64,000 nucleotides of DNA, taken from the NCBI RefSeq assembly GCF_022884085.1, contig NZ_JAGGCS010000011.1:2576-66575 (forward strand), written 5' to 3'. Each line of letters opens with the position of its first letter. Position 1 is the first letter of the stretch. Source of the DNA: Paenirhizobium cremeum (GTDB taxonomy: Bacteria; Pseudomonadota; Alphaproteobacteria; Rhizobiales; Rhizobiaceae). This document shows positions 56,580 to 64,000 of this stretch, piece by piece. The position numbers were made by a program, and so were the translations under genes. Under the pieces are notes generated by a model. The model ran no database searches. It was given only the letters and a program-made list of their open reading frames with translations, and had not been told where the DNA came from.

Positions 56580-57623
56580 TCATCCCTCCGACTCGATGCC
56601 GGCGAAGAGGTCGTCATCGAGATGTACGAAGCCGTTGTCCTTCTGCCGTGATCTGAGGACGTTCGGCGTGCAGCCGAAGGTCTGCCGGAAACGCCTGCCG
56701 AAATGGCTGGAATTGGCGAACCCGACTTCAAGGGCGATATCGATCAGCGGTTTCGAGGTCTGAAGGACGAGGCTTCGCGCGCGTCGCATCCGCAGTCTTG
56801 CATAAACCGCGCCTGGCGACATCTTGAGCCGTCGGTGGAAGAGCCGTTCCATCTGTCGACGCGAAAGGTTCATCGATTTCGCCACATCGTCCATCGAAAC
56901 GGGCTTGTCGAGATTGTTCTCCATGAAGATCAGCGCAAGGCGCATCTTGGAGTCCTTGTGCTCGGTCGACAGTGGATTGCGCGGCTGGATTTCACGCCCC
57001 TCGCGCCGGCGCTCGATCTGCAGGATCTGAAGGGCGTTCTTTTCCGCCGTATTGCCGATATGCCGGCGTACGAGGCTTGCGGCAAGATCCGCCACCGCGC
57101 TTCCCCCCGCGCAGGTGATGATGTCACGATCCTCGACGTAAAGCTGGTTGCTGACCAGTCTGTGATCGGGGAAACGGTCGAGATAATCGTGGTGATGCAG
57201 CCAGCTCACGCAGGCAGTCCGGTTCTTCATCAGGCCGGCCTTGGCCAGAATGAAGCTGCCGGTGCAGACACCGATGACCTTGACCTTTTCGCTGATCGCC
57301 CGTTTCAGATAGCGTTCCATCTCCGCATCGATCGGGTCCTCGACATTCAGCAGTCCCCCGACGACGGCCAGATAATCGAATTCTCTCGGAGCCGGCAGTC
57401 CGGTTCCCGGTGCTATCTGCACACCGCAGCTCGAGCGGATGAAATGGCCATGGGCGCTTAAGATCTGCCAGTCGCAGTGTTTCCGCGTCGAGCGATCTTC
57501 GTCATCGCTCGCCAGCCGCAAGGTGTCGACGAAAAGCGCAAAGGCGCTGAGTGTGAAGCTCTTGCTCAAAATGAAGCCGACCTTGAGAGGCGGGCGCGGC
57601 TTGGCGGGTTCGGAACTGGACAT
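56580..57623 (-). CDS. GlxA/FtrA-type transcriptional regulator
   Basis: A 347-aa regulator combining an N-terminal DJ-1/PfpI (class I amidotransferase-like) domain and a C-terminal AraC helix-turn-helix. The first domain shows LKVGFILSKSFTLSAFALFV and GVCTGSFILAKAGLM with the cysteine elbow. The second has SMDDVAKSMNLSRRQMERLF and IDIALEVGFANSSHFGRRF. Relatives control amine, choline or carnitine catabolism, but nothing nearby identifies the target. I use the ATG at 57623; a frame reaching 57701 begins with an arginine-rich stretch. Confidence 0.82.
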   Translation of the reverse strand: MSSSEPAKPRPPLKVGFILSKSFTLSAFALFVDTLRLASDDEDRSTRKHCDWQILSAHGHFIRSSCGVQIAPGTGLPAPREFDYLAVVGGLLNVEDPIDAEMERYLKRAISEKVKVIGVCTGSFILAKAGLMKNRTACVSWLHHHDYLDRFPDHRLVSNQLYVEDRDIITCAGGSAVADLAASLVRRHIGNTAEKNALQILQIERRREGREIQPRNPLSTEHKDSKMRLALIFMENNLDKPVSMDDVAKSMNLSRRQMERLFHRRLKMSPGAVYARLRMRRARSLVLQTSKPLIDIALEVGFANSSHFGRRFRQTFGCTPNVLRSRQKDNGFVHLDDDLFAGIESEG

Positions 57624-57794
57624 GTTGGATCTGCAAAGCTTCCCGCTATCGGCACGGCAATGTCGGCGACGTGTCCCGTGACGGGCGCCGGTCGCAGTCA
57701 TCTCCGTTATTCAAGGGAAGCATTGGCTCGCAGAACATGAAATATGTCAATGCCTACCAGCGGCGGCATCTGTTCGCGGTGCGGCTATCGATTT

Positions 57795-58568
57795 TCAGGC
57801 CGGGGCTTCGGTTTGCTGGATGCGGTTGCGCAGCAAGGCCCGGTAACGCGCCTGGCTGCCCTTCAGATGCTGGCGCATGGCAAGCCGGGCGGCTTCCTCA
57901 TCGCCTTCCATGATGGCGCTGACGATCCGTTCGTGCTCGGCATGGATGCCGCGAAGATAATCGTCGGAAACGGTCTCCTGCCCTGTCGCCCGGAGCGAAC
58001 GCCGGGGAATGACGTTCGGACCCAGCATCGTCAGGAATTCGCGAAAGCGTGGATTGTTGGTCGCATCAGCGATGGCAAGATGCAGTTCGAAGTCAGCTTC
58101 TCCTGTCGGGAGGCCCTGACGGGCGAGGCGGTCGATTTCGCGGAAGCGTTCAACGATCCTTTCCTCCTGGGATGGGGAGCGTCGTTGCGCGGCAAGGCCC
58201 GCGGCCTCCACCTCGACCGCGGTGCGGAGTTCCAGAAGTTCGATGACGGAGGAAATGCGCACGAAATCGATGTTCTGGAACGGTACCTCCAGTTCGGGCA
58301 CCGGTTCGAGGACGAAGACACCTGCTCCCTGGCGAGGTTCAACCAGTCGGTCGGCGCGCAGAGCGGCGATCGCCTCGCGAACGACCGTGCGGCTGACCCC
58401 GAACTCGCGGGTGAGTTGGGCTTCGCTCGGCAGGCGTTCACCCGGCTTGTAGGCGCCCGCCTCGATCTGCTGCTTCAGGGCATCGCGAAGCGTGACGACC
58501 AGATTCCGGCTTTTCGTTGCGACGCTAATGGGTGGCACTCCTCTGTCTTCGTTCACAATGCCTATCAT
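57795..58568 (-). CDS. FadR-type GntR regulator of uronate catabolism
   Basis: A 257-aa GntR protein of the FadR subfamily. The winged helix reads LRDALKQQIEAGAYKPGERL, then SEAQLTREFGVSRTVVREAI and LVEPRQGAGVFV. The all-helical FCD effector domain carries the metal-binding Asp and His residues around HLAIADATNNPRF and GIHAEHERIVSAI. It follows udh on the same strand after 185 bases and is likely to regulate udh and kduI-kduD. A GGGATATCCC palindrome at 58587-58596, just upstream of its start, could be an autoregulatory site. Confidence 0.85.
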   Translation of the reverse strand: MIGIVNEDRGVPPISVATKSRNLVVTLRDALKQQIEAGAYKPGERLPSEAQLTREFGVSRTVVREAIAALRADRLVEPRQGAGVFVLEPVPELEVPFQNIDFVRISSVIELLELRTAVEVEAAGLAAQRRSPSQEERIVERFREIDRLARQGLPTGEADFELHLAIADATNNPRFREFLTMLGPNVIPRRSLRATGQETVSDDYLRGIHAEHERIVSAIMEGDEEAARLAMRQHLKGSQARYRALLRNRIQQTEAPA

Positions 58569-58753
58569 ACCTGTGGTGAAATCTCAGGGATATCCCGAAT
58601 GCATCGCGGGATTTCCCCCGAAGCCCTGCTTGGAGCGCATCGCGATCCTTCAGGTTCGCTCCCTATCCTTCAAATCTTCATTTCACCGCATGTCGTCACC
58701 GCAGGACCGCTCAACGCTTTTTCGCGACCTGTTTCAGGAAGCCAAGCGTGGCC

Positions 58754-59554
58754 TTATTCGTCCTCCGGGAATATTGGGTCCTGCGTGAAGAGCCCGCCTT
58801 GCCAGCGGGCGGCCGGATCGTCTGGGCCGGGGCGCTCGCAAGCGGCTTCGATCTTCGAACGGAAGATTTCGGCATTGTCTTTCGGCTTCCAGCCGAGAAA
58901 GCCGGCGGTGGAATTGTCCCACCAGCCTGCATCGTTGTTCGATGCGCCCCAGATGACGGGGCAGCCGAGTTTCGGCGCGCGGAATACGGCCTCGATCAGC
59001 GAGACGAAATCATCGTAGGAAAACCAAGTGGAAAGCATGCGGTGGTTGACCGGTTCGGCCACGCAGGACCCGATGCGCACGAGCGCCGTCTCCTGCCCGA
59101 ACTTCTCATGGTACATCTGCGCCAGAGACTCACCGAAACATTTCGATACGCCGTAGAGCCCGTCCGGACGATAGGGATGGTCCACCGACAACCGTTCGGT
59201 CTGTGGATAGAATCCGATGGTGTGATTGGAACTTGCAAAGACGATGCGCGGCATCCGATGCGCGCGGGCGGCCTCGTAGAGATTGTAAAGGCCGACGATG
59301 TTGCCAGCGACGATCTGCGAGAACTTGCGCTCTACCGAGACGCCGCCGAGATGGACGATCCCGTCGCAATCCTCGACCAGGGCACGCACTGCCTTGGCAT
59401 CGGCAAGATCGCACTGGACGATTTCCTCGTTCTTCCGGGCCGCCCCGATCGGGGCGATATCGGATAGGCGCAGGATCGTTGCCATGGGTGCGAGCCTTTC
59501 CCGCATCACACGGCCCAGTGCACCCGCCGCGCCGGTAATCAGAAGTCTCTTCAC
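58754..59554 (-). CDS. udh: uronate dehydrogenase
   Basis: A 266-aa NAD-dependent short-chain dehydrogenase oxidising galacturonate or glucuronate to the aldarolactone. The sequence closely follows the characterised Agrobacterium enzyme: GAAGALGRVMRERLAPMA, CDGIVHLGGVSVE, FASSNHTIGFYPQTERL, the catalytic LYGVSKCFGE (Tyr-x3-Lys) and LVRIGSC. GWWDNSTAGFLGWKPKDNAE near the C-terminus is also shared. The start is a GTG at 59554 behind GGAGGGAG. It diverges from kduI. Confidence 0.93.
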   Translation of the reverse strand: MKRLLITGAAGALGRVMRERLAPMATILRLSDIAPIGAARKNEEIVQCDLADAKAVRALVEDCDGIVHLGGVSVERKFSQIVAGNIVGLYNLYEAARAHRMPRIVFASSNHTIGFYPQTERLSVDHPYRPDGLYGVSKCFGESLAQMYHEKFGQETALVRIGSCVAEPVNHRMLSTWFSYDDFVSLIEAVFRAPKLGCPVIWGASNNDAGWWDNSTAGFLGWKPKDNAEIFRSKIEAACERPGPDDPAARWQGGLFTQDPIFPEDE

Positions 59555-59583
59555 TGTCTTCTCCCTCCGGAATTCCTCAAGTC

Positions 59584-59591
59584 GTCATACA
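59584..59591. promoter_or_regulatory. candidate regulator half-site GTCATACA (first copy)
   Basis: This eight-base word recurs at 59724-59731 in the same divergent udh/kduI intergenic region. It lies close to the udh start. FadR-type GntR proteins bind short palindromic sites with central GTATAC-like cores, so it could be one of two GntR contacts; the evidence is only the repetition. Confidence 0.3.
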
Positions 59592-59706
59592 TGCTCTTCG
59601 CTGACGCTGTGCGTCAAGCTTGGAGACAGTGCGGCCTCCTTCGCATGCATCTTCCGTAATGGGATTCGATACCCCGTCGGGAGGAAGCACGTCTTGCCCA
59701 CGGCGC

Positions 59707-59757
59707 TTGACAGCATTCAACATGTCATACAAAACTGTCAACATATATTATGTTAAC
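59707..59757 (+). promoter_or_regulatory. kduI upstream control region
   Basis: TTGACA at 59707-59712 is followed by GTCATACA at 59724-59731 and by an inverted repeat, GTCAACATA (59737-59745) and TATGTTAAC (59749-59757), matching at eight of nine positions around TAT. The region is AT-rich within a GC-rich setting. It probably carries the kduI promoter and an operator, but which regulator binds is unknown. Confidence 0.5.
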
Positions 59758-59802
59758 TCGCTCTCCCCGGGTGGCGGGATTTATCAAGAAGGAGGTTCGC
59801 GC

Positions 59803-60627
59803 ATGCTGAACGTGGAAACGAGGCACGCCGTTCACGCTGATCACGCGAGATCGCTCGATACAGAGGGCCTTCGCCGGCACTTCCTGGCCCAGGGTCTGTT
59901 TGTGGAAGGTGAGATACGGCTGATCTATACGCATTACGATCGATTTGTCATGGGAGGCGCCGTGCCGTCCGGCACGCCACTCGTGCTCGATCATGTCGAG
60001 GAGACAAAAACGCCGGGCTTTCTCGACCGACGGGAGATGGGAATCGTCAACATCGGTGCTGAGGGCAGCGTGCGCGCCGGCAACGAAAGCTGGTCGCTGA
60101 ACCGAGGTGACGTACTTTATCTCGGCATGGGTGCCGGGCCGGTTACCTTCGAAGGCGCCGGGCGCTTCTACATCGTCTCGGCCCCGGCGCATCGCAGCCT
60201 GCCCAACCGGCTCGTCACGCTGGCCGACAGCAAGGAGGTCAGGCTTGGGGCTGTCGAGACTTCCAACAAACGCACCATCAATCAGTTCATTCATCCCCTG
60301 GTCATGGAAAGCTGCCAACTGGTGCTGGGATATACCACGCTGGAGGATGGCTCGGTCTGGAACACCATGCCTGCGCATGTGCACGACCGCCGCATGGAGG
60401 CCTATCTCTATTTCGGCATGGATGAGACGTCGCGGGTTCTGCATCTGATGGGCGAGCCGCAACAAACGAGGCATCTCTTCATCGCCAACGAGGAGGGCGC
60501 GATCTCGCCGCCGTGGTCCATCCATGCGGGAGCCGGCATTGGCAGCTATACCTTCATCTGGGCCATGGCCGGCGACAATGTCGATTATACCGATATGGAC
60601 TTCATCCAGCCGGGAGATCTTCGATGA
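59803..60627 (+). CDS. kduI: 5-keto-4-deoxyuronate isomerase
   Basis: A 274-aa cupin isomerase converting 5-keto-4-deoxyuronate to 2,5-diketo-3-deoxygluconate in pectin and uronate breakdown. Zinc ligands appear in NTMPAHVHDRRMEAYLYF (His-x-His and Glu) and PPWSIHAGAGIGSY. YLGMGAGPVTFEG and VTLADSKEVRLGAVETSN are conserved. The ATG at 59803 is six bases after GGAGG. It overlaps kduD by four bases. Confidence 0.94.
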   Translation: MLNVETRHAVHADHARSLDTEGLRRHFLAQGLFVEGEIRLIYTHYDRFVMGGAVPSGTPLVLDHVEETKTPGFLDRREMGIVNIGAEGSVRAGNESWSLNRGDVLYLGMGAGPVTFEGAGRFYIVSAPAHRSLPNRLVTLADSKEVRLGAVETSNKRTINQFIHPLVMESCQLVLGYTTLEDGSVWNTMPAHVHDRRMEAYLYFGMDETSRVLHLMGEPQQTRHLFIANEEGAISPPWSIHAGAGIGSYTFIWAMAGDNVDYTDMDFIQPGDLR

Positions 60628-61364
60628 GTATGTTTTCGCTTGCCGGCCGTCATGCGTTGATTACCGGCGCCAATACCGGCATCGGTCAGGCGATCGCCAT
60701 TGCCGTTGCTTCGGCCGGCGCCTCCGTGACCTGCGCGGGGCGCTCCTCTTCGGCGCAGACGGTCTCCATGATCGCCGGCGCGGGCGGAGAGGCAAGGGAG
60801 CTGGCGCTCGATCTTTCCGATCCCATGGCGGCAAGAGATGCTTTTGCCGAAAGCGCTTACGATCTCCTCATCAACAATGCCGGCATCATTCGTCGTGCCG
60901 ATGCAGTCGATTTCTCCGAGGATGACTGGGACGCGGTGATGGACGTGAACCTGAAGGCCGTCTTCTTCACCTCGCAAGCCTTTGCGCGGGCTCTCATGTC
61001 CAGAAACGCAAGCGGAAAGATCGTCAACATCGCATCCCTGCTGTCGTTTCAGGGCGGCATTCGCGTTGCCTCCTATACGGCCGCCAAGCACGGCGTGGCA
61101 GGCATCACCAAGCTGCTGGCAAACGAATGGGCGTCCCGCGGCATCAACGTGAATGCGATAGCGCCCGGTTACATCGCCACGAATAACACGGAAGCGCTGC
61201 GGGCCGACGAGGAGCGCAACGCGGCGATCCTCGCACGCATTCCGGCCGGACGCTGGGGGCGGGCGGAGGATATTGCGGGTACTGCCGTCTATCTTTGTTC
61301 GCCGGCAGCCGATTATGTTCATGGCGCCATTCTTAACGTCGATGGCGGTTGGCTCGCGCGCTGA
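60624..61364 (+). CDS. kduD: 2-deoxy-D-gluconate 3-dehydrogenase
   Basis: A 246-aa short-chain dehydrogenase reducing 2,5-diketo-3-deoxygluconate to 2-keto-3-deoxygluconate, the step after KduI. The cofactor loop is ITGANTGIGQAIA, followed by LLINNAGIIRRADAVDF, and the catalytic YTAAKHGVAGITK and NVNAIAPGYIATNNTEALR match KduD. The start overlaps the kduI stop (ATGA). Confidence 0.93.
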   Translation: MSMFSLAGRHALITGANTGIGQAIAIAVASAGASVTCAGRSSSAQTVSMIAGAGGEARELALDLSDPMAARDAFAESAYDLLINNAGIIRRADAVDFSEDDWDAVMDVNLKAVFFTSQAFARALMSRNASGKIVNIASLLSFQGGIRVASYTAAKHGVAGITKLLANEWASRGINVNAIAPGYIATNNTEALRADEERNAAILARIPAGRWGRAEDIAGTAVYLCSPAADYVHGAILNVDGGWLAR

Positions 61365-61371
61365 CGGCGTA

Positions 61372-62319
61372 TCAGACCGCCTCGCGCCGGGCGAGACGGG
61401 CCGCCTGTTCCGGCTCGTCCAGATGCAGCAAGGTGCCGTCGCGACTGCGGCGTACCTTCTCGATGTGATCGCGTGGACTCATCCCGACGATGCGCTTGAA
61501 CATGCGGGAGAAATAATAGGGATCGGCATAGCCGACTTCGGCCGCGGCCGCGGAGACGTTGATGCCGGTCTCCAGCAGGTGCATGGCCCGTTCCATGCGC
61601 TGGAGCTCCTGATATTTTCGGGGCGTACGACCGACCCGTTTCTGAAATTCCCGCAGGAAATAATCGCGATTGTAGGGAGCGGAGGCCACAGCGGTCTCGG
61701 CGATGTCGGGGTCGAGCGGCGCTGCTGCGATCTGCGAGGCAACCTTCATGACCGCCAGGTCCATCGCATCGCTGCCCTCCGGCTGGTAGGTTGCGGTGTC
61801 GCGCCAGTTCTCGAAGGCGTCCTCCACATGGGAGATCAGGAGATACATGAAGAGGTGATGCTGGGCGAGTGTGACCGAGCTTGGCGGAGCGCTCTGTCGG
61901 TAGTGCCTTACCAGCGGTTCCAGCAGAGGCCAGCGGGAGAGCCTGACCTTCGGTCTCAGTTTCATCTGAGCGAGAAGATCGTGGCGGCCATAAATGTCGA
62001 GCGTAAAATGCTGCGCGATACCGATATAGGTCTGCCGGCCTTCGTTCCAGCCAATGAAGCGGCTGTTGCGCGGAATGAGCATCGACTCGCCGGGGGAAAG
62101 AGAAAAGCGCTCGCCGTCGATCAGATATTCTCCGCGACCCTCGAGGCATATGAGAAGGTCGTCCACGGGGTTTTCCTTGTCGATGCGCCACGTCCGCGAA
62201 TGCTGCATTCGAATGGTGGCGCGTGTCAGGGTCAGGGTCAGCGCGCCGGGCGGAATACTCGACAGAATTCCACCTTCGATTTCGTCCATCTTTTTCCCCG
62301 CCTTTGTCAATTCTGTCAT
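61372..62319 (-). CDS. AraC family transcriptional regulator
   Basis: A 315-aa regulator. The N-terminal cupin-like sensor domain contains LLICLEGRGEYLIDGERF and SLSPGESMLIPRNSRF. The C-terminal pair of helix-turn-helix motifs has YNRDYFLREFQKRVGRTPRK and VSAAAAEVGYADPYYFSRMF. It is convergent to kduD, only seven bases away, and divergent from the sugar importer at 62501, which it most likely activates in response to an imported sugar or oligouronate. Confidence 0.87.
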   Translation of the reverse strand: MTELTKAGKKMDEIEGGILSSIPPGALTLTLTRATIRMQHSRTWRIDKENPVDDLLICLEGRGEYLIDGERFSLSPGESMLIPRNSRFIGWNEGRQTYIGIAQHFTLDIYGRHDLLAQMKLRPKVRLSRWPLLEPLVRHYRQSAPPSSVTLAQHHLFMYLLISHVEDAFENWRDTATYQPEGSDAMDLAVMKVASQIAAAPLDPDIAETAVASAPYNRDYFLREFQKRVGRTPRKYQELQRMERAMHLLETGINVSAAAAEVGYADPYYFSRMFKRIVGMSPRDHIEKVRRSRDGTLLHLDEPEQAARLARREAV

Positions 62320-62459
62320 TCACGGTCTTTTCATAGGATAACACGAAAGCTGGTTGATAAAACCGGATGGGACGGAGGAAACGTGCATATAAGGGCATCC
62401 GCATTCCTTGCCGAACAGGCACGGAAGCGGTTGGACTTCGGCTCTGGGAGGAGAGAATT

Positions 62460-62504
62460 TTGTACATTACCGTAGTATCTCACGGTGCCGGGAGGCAGCC
62501 GTGA
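62460..62504 (+). CDS. possible 14-codon leader ORF coupled to the permease gene
   Basis: A TTG at 62460 follows a strong GGGAGGAG box with six bases of spacing and opens a 14-codon frame. Its TGA overlaps the GTG start of the permease as GTGA. The arrangement resembles translational coupling, but the frame is very short and uses a TTG start, so it may be coincidence. Confidence 0.3.
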   Translation: MYITVVSHGAGRQP

Positions 62505-63382
62505 ACCGCCAACGCGTGCTCGGGCTCGCTTATCTTTCGCCGTATATCGCGGGTCTCCTCGTTTTCACGGCGATCCCGTTCATGGCGTCGTTCTATATGA
62601 GCTTCACGGACTACAACCTGATGAGCGCGCCGCGCTGGACGGGTTTGAAGAACTATGTGGAGCTCTTCACCGGGGACAGAACCTTTCGCCGTTCGCTTTC
62701 GGTGACGCTGATCTATGTTTTCCTGACGGTGCCGCTGAAGCTCGCCTTCGCGCTCTTCGTCGCATACATCCTGAATTACCGGCTGAAGTTCATCAACTTC
62801 TTCCGGACTGCATTCTATGTCCCCTCCATTCTGGGAGGCTCGATCGCGATTGCCGTGCTGTGGCGTTACGTCTTCGCGACCAACGGGCTCGTCAACATGC
62901 TGCTGGCGGCGCTGGGCTTTGAGCCGGTCAACTGGTTCGGCGATCCGCAGAATGCGCTTTTCACGATCACGCTGCTCAGATGCTGGCAGTTCGGCTCGGC
63001 CATGGTGATATTCCTTGCCGCTCTACAGTCGATCGACAAGTCGCTCTACGAGGCGGCGGCGATCGACGGGGCCTCTAAGTTCCATAGCTTCATCTTCATC
63101 ACCATCCCCCTCATCACACCGGTCATCTTCTTCAACCTTGTGATGCAGATGGTCCAGGCTTTTCAGGAGTTCAACGGTCCCTACATCATCACCGGCGGCG
63201 GTCCGTTGAAGTCGACCTATCTTCTCCCGCTCTACATTTACGACGAAGCTTTCCGCCGCTTCAACATGGGTTACGCCTCGGCGATCGCCTGGGTGCTTTT
63301 CCTGATTATCATGCTGCTGACCCTCGCTGCCTTCTGGTCGTCGAAGAAATGGGTCTTCTATGCCGGCGACAAGAGGAGTTGA
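62501..63382 (+). CDS. CUT1 sugar ABC importer permease
   Basis: A 293-aa MalF/UgpA-type permease with six membrane segments, beginning LGLAYLSPYIAGLLVFTAIP. The FTDYNLMSAPRWTGLKNYVEL segment and the EAA loop DKSLYEAAAIDGASKFHSF, which contacts the ATPase, are typical. The start is the GTG at 62501 behind GGGAGG; a longer frame from 62408 reads implausible sequence. No binding-protein gene precedes it; the binding protein and ATPase are probably beyond 64000. Given its uronate-rich neighbourhood, oligogalacturonide or a uronide is a plausible substrate. Confidence 0.88.
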   Translation: MNRQRVLGLAYLSPYIAGLLVFTAIPFMASFYMSFTDYNLMSAPRWTGLKNYVELFTGDRTFRRSLSVTLIYVFLTVPLKLAFALFVAYILNYRLKFINFFRTAFYVPSILGGSIAIAVLWRYVFATNGLVNMLLAALGFEPVNWFGDPQNALFTITLLRCWQFGSAMVIFLAALQSIDKSLYEAAAIDGASKFHSFIFITIPLITPVIFFNLVMQMVQAFQEFNGPYIITGGGPLKSTYLLPLYIYDEAFRRFNMGYASAIAWVLFLIIMLLTLAAFWSSKKWVFYAGDKRS

Positions 63383-63385
63383 GCC

Positions 63386-64000
63386 ATGGACATGCATGCA
63401 GCGGCCTCTTCTCCGGCACAGGCTCGTTCTTCCGGCGACATGGTAAGGCGTCGCGAACGAATGCAAGGATTTTCCGCCGCCGCCCGCTATCTGCTGCTGT
63501 TCGTGGTCGGGCTTGTTATGCTCTATCCGCTGATCTGGCTGGTCGGCGCATCGTTTAAAACGAATGCGGAGATCTTTTCGAGTCCGGGTTTCTGGCCGGA
63601 AAACCCGACCGTCGACGGTTACGTGAAGGGTTGGCAAACATCCACGCCCTACACGTTCGGCCGTTTTTTCCTGAACAGTTTCCTGATCGTGCTCCCGAAG
63701 ATGGCGGGTACCGCGATTTCCTGCACGTTGGTTGCCTATGGCTTCGCGCGCTTCGACTTTCCGGGTAAGAAAATCCTGTTCGGCTCCGTCATCGCGATCC
63801 TGCTCCTGCCGAATGTGGTGACGCGCATTCCGCAGTATATTCTCTTTCGCGATCTCGGCTGGCTCGACAGTTTTCTGCCGCTGTGGGTGCCTTCCGCGCT
63901 GGCGGGCGATGCATTCTTCGTCTTCATGCTCGTGCAATTCCTCCGTTCGATCCCTCGGGATACGGAAGAGGCCGCGCGCGTCGACGGGGCGAATTCCATT
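63386..64000 (+). CDS. CUT1 sugar ABC importer permease, incomplete at window end
   Basis: The first 205 codons of a MalG/UgpE-type permease run to the window edge. After a basic N-terminus come membrane segments YLLLFVVGLVMLYPLIWLVG and others, SFKTNAEIFSSPGFWPENPT, and the beginning of the EAA loop, DTEEAARVDGANSI, exactly at the end. The ATG at 63386 is three bases after the previous stop, with AGAGGAG upstream. It pairs with the preceding permease. Confidence 0.88.
   Translation, partial: MDMHAAASSPAQARSSGDMVRRRERMQGFSAAARYLLLFVVGLVMLYPLIWLVGASFKTNAEIFSSPGFWPENPTVDGYVKGWQTSTPYTFGRFFLNSFLIVLPKMAGTAISCTLVAYGFARFDFPGKKILFGSVIAILLLPNVVTRIPQYILFRDLGWLDSFLPLWVPSALAGDAFFVFMLVQFLRSIPRDTEEAARVDGANSI

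Noticed and set aside
1-64000. search for phage, transposon, CRISPR, toxin-antitoxin or defence genes
   Set aside because: No transposase, integrase, spaced direct-repeat array, restriction or toxin-like gene was seen; the unusual features are in polysaccharide and transport genes.

Overview
The window looks like chromosome, or a large secondary replicon, of a Rhizobiaceae bacterium (Agrobacterium/Rhizobium/Neorhizobium type). The evidence is high GC with alphaproteobacterial codon use, a uronate dehydrogenase closely resembling the Agrobacterium enzyme, a five-step hut pathway with both HutF and HutG, a PHO-box-driven ABC importer, and ExoV/ExoO-like polysaccharide genes. I found no tRNA, rRNA, insertion sequence or CRISPR array.

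Layout. 1-20.3 kb is an O-antigen/surface-polysaccharide locus. It holds a rhamnan-synthesis (RgpF-like) transferase, several glycosyltransferases, the dTDP-L-rhamnose genes rmlCBDA, methyltransferases, an acyltransferase and an ABC exporter whose ATPase carries a C-terminal Wzt-type carbohydrate-recognition domain. 20.4-28.6 kb is histidine utilisation: hutI-hutH-hutG-hutU-hutD on the minus strand, and hutF-hutC diverging from a shared promoter with a 12-bp palindrome. 28.7-35 kb is a metallophosphoesterase plus a complete UgpC/A/E/B-type ABC importer behind a tandem PHO-box-like repeat, then a convergent LacI regulator. 35.3-48.6 kb is a second polysaccharide locus, all on the minus strand: two SGNH hydrolases, a Wzy-like polymerase, two pyruvyl transferases, four glycosyltransferases, a Wzx flippase, an acetyltransferase, and galE upstream. 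48.7-51.5 kb is a soluble FtsK-type DNA translocase. 51.7-56.5 kb is a ROK regulator divergent from xylF-xylH-xylG. 56.6-64 kb is sugar-acid catabolism: a GlxA-type regulator, a GntR regulator, uronate dehydrogenase, kduI-kduD, an AraC regulator and the start of a CUT1 sugar importer that runs off the window.

How it works together. The first locus makes nucleotide-rhamnose, assembles a glycan in the cytoplasm, modifies it by methylation or acylation and exports it by the Wzm/Wzt route. The second builds lipid-linked repeat units with pyruvyl and acyl decorations for a Wzx/Wzy route. The remaining genes are scavenging modules for histidine, a probable phosphodiester, xylose and uronates, each next to its own regulator or operator.

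Less ordinary points are a 687-aa protein that appears to join a half glycosyltransferase to a different GT-B-like module, a glycosyltransferase gene whose 3' half is much more AT-rich than its surroundings, a pair of SGNH hydrolases sharing an Arg-Gly-Gly-Trp block after the nucleophile, a half-size XylG, and several clean operators and intercistronic hairpins. Function calls come from reading the protein sequences; no database search was possible.
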